Shown in pieces: positions 6,863-14,323 of a stretch of 64,000 nt of DNA. The notes under the pieces are model-generated. The model was not told where the DNA came from, ran no database searches, and was given only the letters and a program-made list of their open reading frames with translations. The DNA lies in assembly GCF_014645815.1 (NCBI RefSeq), contig NZ_BMML01000035.1:23519-87518 (forward strand), in the 5' to 3' direction. The position numbers and the translations under genes were made by a program. Positions within the stretch are counted from its first letter, which is position 1. Each line of letters begins with the position of its first letter. The DNA comes from Streptomyces fuscichromogenes (lineage in GTDB: Bacteria > Actinomycetota > Actinomycetes > Streptomycetales > Streptomycetaceae).

Positions 6863-8089
6863 TCAGTCCTTGGCGTCCGCCAGCAGCTTCTGCATGCGGC
6901 TCACGCCCTCGGCGAGGTCCTCGTCACCGAGCGCGTAGGACAGGCGCAGGTAGCCGGGCGTGCCGAAGGCCTCGCCGGGGACGACCGCGACCTCGGCCTC
7001 CTCCAGGATCAGCTCGGCCAGCTCCACCGAGGAGGCCGGGCGCCTGCCGCGGATCTCCTTGCCGAGCAGCGCCTTGACCGACGGGTAGGCGTAGAAGGCG
7101 CCCTCGGGTACGGGGCAGAACACGCCGTCGATCTCGTTGAGCATCCGCACGATCGTCTGGCGGCGCCGGTCGAAGGCCTCCCGCATCTTCGCCACGGCCG
7201 CCAGGTCGCCGGAGACGGCGGCCAGGGCGGCGACCTGCGCCACGTTGGAGACGTTGGACGTGGCGTGCGACTGGAGGTTCGTGGCCGCCTTGACGACGTC
7301 CTTGGGGCCGATGACCCAGCCGACCCGCCAGCCGGTCATGGCGTACGTCTTCGCCACGCCGTTGACCACGATGCACTTGTCGCGCAGCTCGGGCAGGACC
7401 GCCGGCAGCGAGGTGAACTTCGCGTCGCCGTAGACCAGGTGCTCGTAGATCTCGTCCGTGAGGACCCACAGGCCGTGCTCCACGGCCCAGCGGCCGATCG
7501 CCTCGGTCTCGGCCTCGCTGTAGACCGCGCCGGTCGGGTTGGACGGGGAGACGAAGAGCACGACCTTCGTCTTCTCGGTACGGGCCGCCTCCAGCTGCTC
7601 CACGGAGACGCGGTAGCCGGTGGTCTCGTCCGCGACGACCTCGACCGGGACACCGCCGGCCAGCCGGATGGACTCCGGGTAGGTCGTCCAGTACGGGGCG
7701 GGGACGATGACCTCGTCGCCCGGGTCGAGGATCGCGGCGAAGGCCTCGTAGATGGCCTGCTTGCCGCCGTTGGTGACGAGGACCTGGGAGGCGTCGACCT
7801 CGTAGCCGGAGTCCCGCAGGGTCTTGGCGGCGATCGCGGCCTTCAGCTCGGGCAGACCGCCGGCCGGGGTGTAGCGGTGGTACTTCGGGTTCTTGCAGGC
7901 CTCGATGGCGGCCTCGACGATGTAGTCCGGCGTCGGGAAGTCGGGCTCACCGGCGCCGAAGCCGATCACCGGACGCCCGGCGGCCTTGAGGGCCTTGGCC
8001 TTGGCGTCCACGGCGAGGGTGGCGGACTCGGAGATCGCGCCGACTCGGGCGGAGACCCGGCGCTCGGTGGGAGGGGTTGCAGCGCTCAT
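6863..8089 (-). CDS. aspC: Pyridoxal phosphate-dependent aspartate-type aminotransferase
   Basis: A 408-residue class I/II aminotransferase, fold type I, expected to interconvert aspartate/oxaloacetate and glutamate/2-oxoglutarate. Visible motifs: GFGAGEPDFPTPDYIVEAA near the N-terminus, VTNGGKQAIYEAF, SPSNPTGAVYS (the Asn of NPTG), and the PLP-lysine region GVAKTYAMTGWRVGW. ATG 8089 (MSAATPPTERRVSARVGAIS) was chosen because family homology begins there. The frame is open further upstream into non-conserved sequence, and an ATG 3 codons upstream is also possible. It sits beside tRNA-Trp and secE, where the Streptomyces aspartate aminotransferase gene normally lies. It is transcribed away from that cluster. 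Confidence 0.94.
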   Translation of the reverse strand: MSAATPPTERRVSARVGAISESATLAVDAKAKALKAAGRPVIGFGAGEPDFPTPDYIVEAAIEACKNPKYHRYTPAGGLPELKAAIAAKTLRDSGYEVDASQVLVTNGGKQAIYEAFAAILDPGDEVIVPAPYWTTYPESIRLAGGVPVEVVADETTGYRVSVEQLEAARTEKTKVVLFVSPSNPTGAVYSEAETEAIGRWAVEHGLWVLTDEIYEHLVYGDAKFTSLPAVLPELRDKCIVVNGVAKTYAMTGWRVGWVIGPKDVVKAATNLQSHATSNVSNVAQVAALAAVSGDLAAVAKMREAFDRRRQTIVRMLNEIDGVFCPVPEGAFYAYPSVKALLGKEIRGRRPASSVELAELILEEAEVAVVPGEAFGTPGYLRLSYALGDEDLAEGVSRMQKLLADAKD

Positions 8090-8234
8090 GGTGCCCATCG
8101 TTTCAGACCGGAAACCTGCCCGGCACGCCGGTTTCACAGACTGAACAACTACGGGCCGAACCATGAACAAGCGTGCGGATCCGGCCCCCGGCCAGGACGA
8201 TCTTCCGTACGGCGGCCCCGACTGCCGCTTTCTG

Positions 8235-8264
8235 TTCGACGCGGCGCCGCGGACCACGTACACT
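8235..8264 (+). promoter_or_regulatory. Candidate promoter for tRNA-Trp/secE
   Basis: TTCGAC and TACACT hexamers separated by 18 bp fit the vegetative sigma (HrdB) consensus. They lie about 85 bp upstream of tRNA-Trp on the same strand. Inferred by eye, not mapped. Confidence 0.5.
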
Positions 8265-8349
8265 CTCACCTCGTTGGCCTTCAACAGCCGTGCCTGAGCG
8301 GGTGCACACCGAGCACGCGGGTGGATGCGGTACGTTGGGGAACACACAA

Positions 8350-8422
8350 AGGGTCGTAGCTCAATTGGTAGAGCACCGGTCTCCAAAACCGGCGGTTGGG
8401 GGTTCAAGTCCCTCCGGCCCTG
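8350..8422 (+). tRNA. tRNA-Trp (anticodon CCA)
   Basis: A 73-nt cloverleaf. The acceptor stem is AGGGTCG with CGGCCCT (one T-G wobble). The D arm contains GCTCAATTGGTAGAGC. The anticodon arm CCGGTCTCCAAAACCGG displays CCA at the loop centre. The T arm is GGGGGTTCAAGTCCCTC. The discriminator is G and the 3' CCA is not encoded, as usual in Streptomyces. It precedes secE by about 110 bp, the conserved actinobacterial tRNA-Trp/secE/nusG arrangement. Confidence 0.98.
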
Positions 8423-8531
8423 CTACACACACCGCCAGGATGTGTGCGCATGTACGTACAAGTATTGCACCGCCGTGCGGCTCCAGAAACCGGGCGCGGC
8501 ACGGCCATGACCCGGGACCAGGTGAGGACGA

Positions 8532-8813
8532 ATGACGGACGCCGTGGGCTCCATCGACACGCCTGATGCCGATGAGGTGCAGGAGTCCAAGAAGGGCCGC
8601 AAGGGCGGTAAGCGTGCCAAGAAGGGCCCGCTGAAGCGTCTCGGTACCTTCTATCGCCAGATCATCGCGGAGCTCCGCAAGGTCGTCTGGCCGACTCGAA
8701 ACCAGCTGACGTCGTACACCACCGTGGTGATCTTCTTCGTCGCCATCATGATCGCTCTGGTGACCGTGATTGACTATGGACTCAACCACGCGGCCAAGTA
8801 CGTCTTCGGCTGA
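8532..8813 (+). CDS. secE: Preprotein translocase subunit SecE
   Basis: A 93-residue single-spanning inner-membrane subunit of the SecYEG channel. A charged, Lys-rich cytosolic segment (ESKKGRKGGKRAKKG, about residues 17-31) is followed by the conserved amphipathic region FYRQIIAELRKVVWPTRNQL. One transmembrane helix follows (VVIFFVAIMIALVTVIDYGL, about residues 65-84). Actinobacterial SecE has one TM helix rather than the three of E. coli, so the length is normal. It lies downstream of tRNA-Trp and upstream of nusG. A GC-rich hairpin with a short T-run separates it from nusG. Confidence 0.97.
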   Translation: MTDAVGSIDTPDADEVQESKKGRKGGKRAKKGPLKRLGTFYRQIIAELRKVVWPTRNQLTSYTTVVIFFVAIMIALVTVIDYGLNHAAKYVFG

Positions 8814-8825
8814 GCACAGAGCGAA

Positions 8826-8851
8826 GGGCGCCGTGGTACCGGCGCCCGTTT
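8826..8851 (+). terminator. Hairpin with T-run between secE and nusG
   Basis: A GGGCGCC/GGCGCCC stem around an 8-nt loop, followed by GTTTTC, resembles an intrinsic terminator or attenuator. It lies 13 bp after the secE stop and 43 bp before nusG. It could set the secE:nusG expression ratio. Confidence 0.6.
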
Positions 8852-8893
8852 TCGCATGTTCCACCCCTATGTATCCAGGAAGAAGCAGCCATC

Positions 8894-9769
8894 GTGTCTG
8901 ACCCGAACCTGAACGACGCCGTCGAGGCCGTCGAGCCCGAAGAGGCCGTCGAAGACGAGCTGGACATCGTCGAGGGCGCGGACGAGCAGGACGAGTTCGA
9001 GGCTGCCGAGGCCGAGCTGGAGGAGCCGGCCGAGGAGACCGCGGTCCACGCCGAGGACGAGGACGAGGACTCCGAAGAGGACGAGGACGCCGTCGAGGCC
9101 GAGGAGACCGACGAGGTCGAAGAGGCTGTCGAGGAAGAGCCCGCCGAGCCGGTCGACCCCGTCCAGGCGCTGCGCGACGAGCTGCGCGTGCTCCCCGGCG
9201 AGTGGTACGTCATCCACACGTACGCCGGCTACGAGAACCGCGTGAAGACCAACCTGGAGCAGCGCGCCGTCTCGCTGAACGTCGAGGACTACATCTTCCA
9301 GGCCGAGGTGCCGCAGGAAGAGGTCGTCCAGATCAAGAACGGCGACCGCAAGACCATCAAGCAGAACAAGCTGCCCGGTTATGTGCTCGTCCGTATGGAC
9401 CTGACCAACGAGTCGTGGGGTGTCGTCCGTAACACCCCCGGCGTCACCGGCTTCGTCGGCAACGCGTACGACCCCTACCCGCTGACCCTGGACGAGATCG
9501 TCAAGATGCTCGCGCCGGAGGCCGAGGAGAAGGCGGCACGCGAGGCGGCGGAGGCCGAGGGCAAGCCGGCGCCGCAGCGCAAGGTCGAGGTCCAGGTGCT
9601 GGACTTCGAGGTGGGCGACTCGGTGACGGTGACCGACGGTCCGTTCGCCACGCTGCAGGCCACGATCAACGAGATCAACCCGGACTCCAAGAAGGTCAAG
9701 GGTCTGGTGGAGATCTTCGGGCGTGAGACGCCTGTCGAGCTTTCGTTCGACCAGATTCAGAAGAACTGA
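8894..9769 (+). CDS. nusG: Transcription termination/antitermination factor NusG
   Basis: A 291-residue processive transcription factor that binds RNA polymerase and can couple it to the ribosome or Rho. The first ~95 residues are an extremely acidic extension (runs of Glu, Asp and Ala), typical of Streptomyces and absent from E. coli NusG. The NGN domain follows, with EWYVIHTYAGYENRVKTNLE, LPGYVLVRMDL and NTPGVTGFVG. A C-terminal KOW domain carries FEVGDSVTVTDGPFATLQATI. The GTG start at 8894 is preceded by AGGAAG at 8878-8883. It is downstream of secE and upstream of rplK-rplA, the conserved order. Confidence 0.97.
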   Translation: MSDPNLNDAVEAVEPEEAVEDELDIVEGADEQDEFEAAEAELEEPAEETAVHAEDEDEDSEEDEDAVEAEETDEVEEAVEEEPAEPVDPVQALRDELRVLPGEWYVIHTYAGYENRVKTNLEQRAVSLNVEDYIFQAEVPQEEVVQIKNGDRKTIKQNKLPGYVLVRMDLTNESWGVVRNTPGVTGFVGNAYDPYPLTLDEIVKMLAPEAEEKAAREAAEAEGKPAPQRKVEVQVLDFEVGDSVTVTDGPFATLQATINEINPDSKKVKGLVEIFGRETPVELSFDQIQKN

Positions 9770-9800
9770 GTCGGTCGGTCGTTCGTCGGCCGCGGGCCGG

Positions 9801-9845
9801 TGGGGGCTGTTCGCGCAGTTCCCGGCGCCCCTCAGGGGGCGCGCC
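9801..9845 (+). repeat. Dispersed intergenic repeat, copy 1 (upstream of rplK)
   Basis: Reads GGGGGCTGTTCGCGCAGTT, then a GCGCCCCT/AGGGGGCGC hairpin. Related copies occur at 12395, 23211 and 62081 in the same orientation. It begins 31 bp after the nusG stop. Confidence 0.85.
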
Positions 9846-9904
9846 CCAGCTGGATGTCCGTGTCAGGTCAGGTGCCGTTTCCCGGCCCCTGACCTGCTCG
9901 GTTT

Positions 9905-9932
9905 TTGGCCGCGCATCTATACCCGTTATCGT
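9905..9932 (+). promoter_or_regulatory. Candidate rplK-rplA promoter
   Basis: TTGGCC and TATCGT separated by 16 bp, 73 bp upstream of the rplK start. A plausible vegetative promoter, inferred by eye. Confidence 0.4.
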
Positions 9933-10004
9933 TGTGCGGTATGCCTGCGTTCGGGTTGGTCCCCTCGCGCAGGCAGGACCCGAAATGAAAGGACCCGGAG
10001 AGCT

Positions 10005-10439
10005 ATGCCTCCCAAGAAGAAGAAGGTCACGGGGCTCATCAAGCTCCAGATCAACGCCGGTGCGGCGAACCCGGCCCCGCCGGTCGGCCCCGCGCTCGGT
10101 CAGCACGGCGTCAACATCATGGAGTTCTGCAAGGCCTACAACGCCGCGACCGAGTCGCAGCGTGGCTGGGTCATCCCGGTGGAGATCACGGTCTACGAGG
10201 ACCGTTCCTTCACCTTCGTGACCAAGACCCCGCCGGCCGCGAAGATGATCCTCAAGGCCGCTGGCGTCGAGAAGGGCTCCGGCGAGCCGCACAAGACCAA
10301 GGTCGCCAAGATCACCGAGGCGCAGGTCCGTGAGATCGCCACGACCAAGCTTCCCGACCTGAACGCCAACGACCTGGACGCCGCGTCGAAGATCATCGCC
10401 GGCACCGCCCGTTCCATGGGCATCACGGTCGAGGGCTGA
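10005..10439 (+). CDS. rplK: 50S ribosomal protein L11
   Basis: A 144-residue protein of the GTPase-associated centre, binding the 23S rRNA thiostrepton loop. The N-terminal domain contains [12 protein letters not shown] and the Pro-rich helix region [19 protein letters not shown]. The C-terminal RNA-binding domain includes [14 protein letters not shown] and ends [11 protein letters not shown] 10005 is preceded by AAAGGACCCGGAGAG. The longer frame beginning at 9723 overlaps nusG and is rejected. It is followed 81 bp later by rplA, the usual bicistronic L11 operon. In many bacteria L1 represses this operon by binding its mRNA; that mechanism is not directly visible here. Confidence 0.98.
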
Positions 10440-10520
10440 ACCCCACCTTCGTAGAACCACCGTGGTAGGGCCTGCTCGGCCCGTACACCACGACTCCTTC
10501 AGAACACACAGGAGCAAGTT

Positions 10521-11246
10521 GTGAGCAAGCGCAGCAAGGCCCTTCGCGCTGCGGACGAGAAGATCGACCGGGAGAAGCTGTACGCCCCGCTCGAGGCCGT
10601 CCGTCTCGCCAAGGAGACCTCCACGACCAAGTTCGACGGCACCGTCGAGGTCGCCTTCCGCCTGGGTGTCGACCCGCGCAAGGCCGACCAGATGGTCCGT
10701 GGCACCGTGAACCTCCCGCACGGCACCGGTAAGACCGCCCGGGTCCTGGTCTTCGCGACCGGTGACCGTGCCGAGGCCGCGCGTGCCGCGGGCGCCGACA
10801 TCGTCGGCGCCGACGAGCTGATCGACGAGGTGGCGAAGGGCCGTCTGGACTTCGACGCCGTCGTCGCCACCCCGGACCTCATGGGCAAGGTCGGCCGCCT
10901 CGGCCGCGTCCTCGGCCCGCGTGGTCTGATGCCGAACCCGAAGACCGGCACCGTGACCCCCGACACGGCCAAGGCCGTCACGGAGATCAAGGGCGGCAAG
11001 ATCGAGTTCCGCGTCGACAAGCACTCGAACCTGCACTTCATCATCGGCAAGACGTCCTTCGAGGACGACAAGCTGGTGGAGAACTACGGCGCCGCTCTGG
11101 AGGAGATCCTCCGTCTGAAGCCGTCCGCCGCCAAGGGCCGCTACATCAAGAAGGCCGCGGTCAGCACCACCATGGGCCCCGGCATCCCGGTCGACCCGAA
11201 CCGCACCCGCAACCTCCTCACCGAGGAGGACCCGGCCGCCGTCTGA
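10521..11246 (+). CDS. rplA: 50S ribosomal protein L1
   Basis: A 241-residue L1-stalk protein that binds 23S rRNA near the E site, and in other bacteria autoregulates the L11 operon at the mRNA level. Conserved features: SKRSKALRAA at the N-terminus, FDGTVEVAFRLGVDPRKADQ, GADIVGADELI, the LGPRGLMPNPKTGTV loop, and GKTSFEDDKLVENYGA near the end. The GTG start at 10521 follows a GGAGCAAG ribosome-binding site. A perfect 16-bp-stem hairpin 45 bp after the stop terminates the rplK-rplA transcript. Confidence 0.98.
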   Translation: MSKRSKALRAADEKIDREKLYAPLEAVRLAKETSTTKFDGTVEVAFRLGVDPRKADQMVRGTVNLPHGTGKTARVLVFATGDRAEAARAAGADIVGADELIDEVAKGRLDFDAVVATPDLMGKVGRLGRVLGPRGLMPNPKTGTVTPDTAKAVTEIKGGKIEFRVDKHSNLHFIIGKTSFEDDKLVENYGAALEEILRLKPSAAKGRYIKKAAVSTTMGPGIPVDPNRTRNLLTEEDPAAV

Positions 11247-11290
11247 GCCCCGCGCTCGGTCCGGTAGCCGCGTCAGGGACGCGACACCAC

Positions 11291-11333
11291 CAGGACGGGC
11301 CCCGCAACCGAAAGGTCTGCGGGGCCCGTCCTG
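11291..11333. terminator. Perfect hairpin terminator after rplA
   Basis: CAGGACGGGCCCCGCA pairs perfectly with TGCGGGGCCCGTCCTG around an 11-nt loop, followed by CTGTTTG. Confidence 0.88.
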
Positions 11334-11411
11334 CTGTTTGTACGACTACCGGCGCGTTGTCAGTGCCCTGGGTTAGCGTCGGAGTACGGGACCTTCATGG
11401 GGGTGGGCGGG

Positions 11412-12332
11412 ATGAAGAGCAGGCGGGTGCGCCGTACGGCCGTCTCGATCGCGGTGGTGGCAGCGCTGACCGGGGTGGCGGCCTGCAGCTCCGCGGGGGG
11501 CTCAGGGGGCTCGGGGGGCTCCGGCAAGGAGGACCGGGACGGCGCCCGTGCCGCGACCAGGGTCAGCCCCGTCGCCGCGCTGCGCTCGGCGGAGAAGTCC
11601 ACCGACCGCGCCGACTCCGCCCGGGTCCGCTCCACCACCACCATGGGCTCTCTGCTGTCCATGACGACGAACGGCAGCCTGGCCTGGGACGACGGTATAT
11701 CCGGCACGGTCACCATCACCTACACCGGCGGCAGCACGGCCGAGCTGATGCGCCGGCTCGGTTCGACGTCGATGGAGGCCCGCTATCTGTCCGACGCCTA
11801 CTACGCCAGGATGAGCGACACGTTCGCCGCGCAGACCGGCGGCAAGCACTGGATCCGGTACGGGTACGGCGACCTGGCCTCCGTCGCCGGCGGCTCGGGC
11901 GCGCTGCTCAAGGACCAGATGCAGAACACCACGCCCAACAAGTCCGTGCAGATGCTGCTGGCCTCCGGTGACGTGCGCAAGGTCGGCGAGGAGAAGGTCG
12001 ACGGCCAGGCCACCACCCACTACTCCGGCACGGTGGACGTGGCCGACCTGGCCGGGCAGAGCAGCAGCCTCACGGCGAGCCAGCTGGCCGGGCTGAAGAA
12101 GCAGCTCACCCAGGCCGGCGTCAGCACCGAGACCGTCGACATCTGGGTCAACGACCAGGACCTGCTGGTCAAGAAGACCGAGAAGGCCGACACGGCGAAC
12201 GGCACGATGACCCAGACCGCGCACTACAGCGACTACGGCGTCAAGGTCAGCGCGTCGAAGCCCCCGGCCGCCGACACCGCGGACTTCAAGACGCTGCTCA
12301 GGACACAGGGCGCGAGCGGGCTGACCTCCTGA
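11412..12332 (+). CDS. Lipoprotein of the LppX/LprAFG-like type
   Basis: A 306-residue secreted lipoprotein. From ATG 11412 it starts MKSRRVRRTAVSIAVVAALTGVAAC, a basic N-region, hydrophobic core and lipobox (VAAC) whose Cys would be lipidated. A Ser/Gly linker follows (SSAGGSGGSGGSG). The body has features of the mycobacterial LppX/LprG fold family: MGSLLSMTTNGSLAWDD, VDGQATTHYSGTVDV, VDIWVNDQDLLVKK and HYSDYGVKVSASKP. An in-frame ATG five codons upstream (11397) is a less typical signal start. Function is unknown; family members carry lipids or act as envelope anchors. It stands between rplA and rplJ, as in other Streptomyces, with its own transcription unit. Confidence 0.88.
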   Translation: MKSRRVRRTAVSIAVVAALTGVAACSSAGGSGGSGGSGKEDRDGARAATRVSPVAALRSAEKSTDRADSARVRSTTTMGSLLSMTTNGSLAWDDGISGTVTITYTGGSTAELMRRLGSTSMEARYLSDAYYARMSDTFAAQTGGKHWIRYGYGDLASVAGGSGALLKDQMQNTTPNKSVQMLLASGDVRKVGEEKVDGQATTHYSGTVDVADLAGQSSSLTASQLAGLKKQLTQAGVSTETVDIWVNDQDLLVKKTEKADTANGTMTQTAHYSDYGVKVSASKPPAADTADFKTLLRTQGASGLTS

Positions 12333-12394
12333 GCCGTCGGGCTGACTCCCGGGGAGCGGTGGGGTGGAGCGGCGGCTGTTCGGCTGACGGTCGG

Positions 12395-12436
12395 TGCGGG
12401 CTGGTCGCGCAGCTCCCGTCGCCCCTTTGGGGTGCG
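12395..12436 (+). repeat. Dispersed intergenic repeat, copy 2 (upstream of rplJ)
   Basis: Reads GCGGGCTGGTCGCGCAGCTC, then CCCGTCGCCCCTTTGGGGTGCG. It matches the copies at 9801, 23211 and 62081. It lies 62 bp after the lipoprotein stop. Confidence 0.85.
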
Positions 12437-12466
12437 TTGCCGTGGCGCCCGCCCCACCGGGCCGAT

Positions 12467-12496
12467 TTGCTTCGCCGTGCACAGGTCCCGTACTCT
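12467..12496 (+). promoter_or_regulatory. Candidate rplJ-rplL promoter
   Basis: TTGCTT and TACTCT separated by 18 bp, about 240 bp upstream of rplJ and just ahead of the L10-type leader. Inferred by eye. Confidence 0.5.
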
Positions 12497-12504
12497 CCTA
12501 AAGA

Positions 12505-12733
12505 AGCCAAAGACCGCTGGTCGTTGCCGTGTGCTCGCAAGAGTGTGCGGTGGCCGAAGGATCCGCTGAACCGCGGACGACCCGCGCAGGTGACTGTGGA
12601 AGTGCTCCCGGAGACGCATACATCCCGTGTGTGATTTCGGTCGAGCTACGCCCCGTGCGCCTGCGCCGGGGCGTTTCGTTTTCCTCAGCCCCTTCTGAGC
12701 GGTCCTCATCACCCGGAAGGAGGCCGACGCTCT
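12505..12733 (+). promoter_or_regulatory. L10-type ribosomal protein leader with terminator-like hairpin
   Basis: The untranslated region ahead of rplJ is about 230 nt and no credible gene lies in it. It contains an ACGCCCCG/CGGGGCGT stem at 12648-12674 followed by TTCGTTTTCC, a terminator-like element. GC-rich upstream segments, including CGCAGGTGACTGTGGAAG at 12586-12604, could form the kink-turn-type L10(L12)4 binding structure known from L10 leaders. Autoregulation by L10-L7/L12 binding is the family expectation. The RNA fold was not computed. Confidence 0.6.
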
Positions 12734-13264
12734 ATGGCAAGGCCCGACAAGGCTGCCGCGGTGGCCGAGCTCACGGAGCAGTTCCGTAGCTCGAACGCCG
12801 CCGTGCTGACCGAGTACCGGGGTCTCACCGTGGCGCAGCTCAAGACGCTGCGTCGTTCGCTCGGTGAAGACGCCCAGTACGCCGTGGTGAAGAACACGCT
12901 GACCAAGATTGCGGCCAACGAGGCCGGGATCTCGACGCTCGACGACCTGTTCAACGGTCCGACGGCGGTCGCCTTCATCACCGGTGACCCGGTGACGTCG
13001 GCGAAGGGTCTTCGTGACTTCGCCAAGGACAACCCGAACCTCGTCATCAAGGGCGGTGTCCTTGACGGCAAGGCGCTCTCCGCCGACGAGATCAAGAAGC
13101 TTGCGGACCTCGAGTCCCGCGAGGTTCTGCTCGCCAAGCTGGCGGGTGCCATGAAGGGCAAGCAGACGCAGGCTGCGCAGCTCTTCCAGGCGCTTCCGTC
13201 GAAGCTCGTCCGCACCGTGGACGCGCTTCGTGCCAAGCAGGACGAGCAGGGCGGTGCCGAGTAA
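12734..13264 (+). CDS. rplJ: 50S ribosomal protein L10
   Basis: A 176-residue base of the L7/L12 stalk. The N-terminal rRNA/L11-binding domain has VAELTEQFRSSNAAVLTEYRGLTVAQL and LRRSLGEDAQYAVVKNTLTKI. The middle has DLFNGPTAVAFITGDPV. The C-terminal helix that carries L7/L12 dimers covers the last ~40 residues. ATG 12734 is preceded by a GGAAGGAGG Shine-Dalgarno at 12715-12723. It follows a long leader with a terminator-like hairpin, and is followed 124 bp later by rplL. The spacing leaves room for separate control of the L7/L12 copy number. Confidence 0.98.
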   Translation: MARPDKAAAVAELTEQFRSSNAAVLTEYRGLTVAQLKTLRRSLGEDAQYAVVKNTLTKIAANEAGISTLDDLFNGPTAVAFITGDPVTSAKGLRDFAKDNPNLVIKGGVLDGKALSADEIKKLADLESREVLLAKLAGAMKGKQTQAAQLFQALPSKLVRTVDALRAKQDEQGGAE

Positions 13265-13388
13265 CTCGGCTCGCGAAATGACCGCCGCCTGAGGCCCAGC
13301 GCCCGAGGAAGCGGTCGTAGCGGGCCGAACGTACGCCCGCCAGACATGTACATCCGGCACCAGCCGAATTAGTGGAAGGAAAGCCATC

Positions 13389-13769
13389 GTGGCTCTCACC
13401 CAGGACGAACTGCTCGCCGAGTTCGAGACGATGACCCTGATCCAGCTCTCCGAGTTCGTGAAGGCGTTCGAGGAGAAGTTCGACGTCACCGCCGCCGCCG
13501 CGGTTGCCGTCGCGGGTCCGGCCGGTCCGGCCGCCCCGGCCGAGGCCGCCGAGGAGCAGGACGAGTTCGACGTCGTCCTCACCGGCGCCGGCGAGAAGAA
13601 GATCCAGGTCATCAAGGTCGTGCGCGAGCTCACCTCGCTCGGCCTGAAGGAGGCCAAGGACCTCGTGGACGGCGCCCCGAAGCCCGTTCTCGAGAAGGTC
13701 GCCAAGGAGGCCGCGGAGAAGGCCGCCGAGTCCCTCAAGGCCGCCGGCGCCTCCGTCGAGGTCAAGTAA
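13389..13769 (+). CDS. rplL: 50S ribosomal protein L7/L12
   Basis: A 126-residue stalk protein that recruits and stimulates EF-G and EF-Tu. The N-terminal dimerisation domain (DELLAEFETMTLIQLSEFVK) is followed by an Ala/Pro-rich hinge (about residues 36-56, AVAGPAGPAAPAEAAEE). The C-terminal factor-binding domain contains EKKIQVIKVVRELTSLGLKEAKDLVDGAPKP, shown here only as a motif run with Lys-rich helix residues. The GTG start at 13389 follows GGAAGGAAAG. A hairpin 67 bp after the stop separates it from the rpoBC leader. Confidence 0.98.
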   Translation: MALTQDELLAEFETMTLIQLSEFVKAFEEKFDVTAAAAVAVAGPAGPAAPAEAAEEQDEFDVVLTGAGEKKIQVIKVVRELTSLGLKEAKDLVDGAPKPVLEKVAKEAAEKAAESLKAAGASVEVK

Positions 13770-13836
13770 CACCTCTGAGGTCGTACAGACCTCTGTGTGC
13801 TGAAACACCCCCTCGGGGGCTGTAACGCGCAGACCG

Positions 13837-13872
13837 CGAAGAGCGATCATCCATCCGGGTGGTCGCTCTTCG
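13837..13872. terminator. Hairpin terminator after rplL
   Basis: CGAAGAGCGA pairs with TCGCTCTTCG, with an inner CCA/TGG-containing loop. Confidence 0.8.
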
Positions 13873-14323
13873 GCGTTCCCGGGAGGCCGACCACGGTTGC
13901 CTTGCACCTGTGACGGCGGGGGGTATGGTGATCTTCGTCGTGTCTCCGGCGCACCGGGTTTGCGCAGCGGGGCCTTGACGAACCGCACGCAGCGCGCAAT
14001 TCTCAGGACGCGTCGCCAGAACGGTCCGAATCCGAGGCATGGATCGGCGACGAAGAGGGCAGTATCAACGTGCGTTGAGGGCAGGCATGACGCAGGCGTT
14101 GACGATGAAGAGGGTCTCAGAAAATGGGGACTGGACATCAGTGTGCCAAGTGGCTACACTGACCCTTTGCGCTGCCTGTTAGCTGTCCCCTGCCCGTCAC
14201 CAGGGGTCTGCCCTCACTCGAACGCCGACGACCGAACCTCCTCTGAACTGGGGTTTCTGTCTCTGTGTCCGGGAAGGGACCGGGGAGCGCGTAGTGAGTC
14301 CGAGCCCTCGGAAGGACCCCCTC
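13873..14323 (+). promoter_or_regulatory. rpoB promoter and leader region (451 bp)
   Basis: No convincing gene lies between the rplL terminator and rpoB. Two vegetative-type promoter candidates are visible. One is TTGCAC-16 bp-TATGGT (13902-13929). The stronger is TGGACA-17 bp-TACACT (14132-14160), which would leave a leader of about 155 nt before the TTG start at 14324. A region this long suggests independent control of rpoBC from rplJL. Confidence 0.6.
14132..14160 (+). promoter_or_regulatory. Best candidate rpoBC promoter
   Basis: TGGACA and TACACT with an ideal 17-bp spacer, about 165 bp upstream of the rpoB start. Inferred by eye. Confidence 0.55.

Noticed and set aside
4957..7077. 706-codon plus-strand frame across tetR and adenosine deaminase
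   Set aside because: It runs antisense to the deaminase and through the tandem repeats, with Arg/Pro/Gly-rich shadow composition.
14294..14323. GTG start for rpoB ten codons upstream
   Set aside because: No suitable ribosome-binding site and no homology; TTG 14324 has GGAAGGA and gives the expected 1161 residues.
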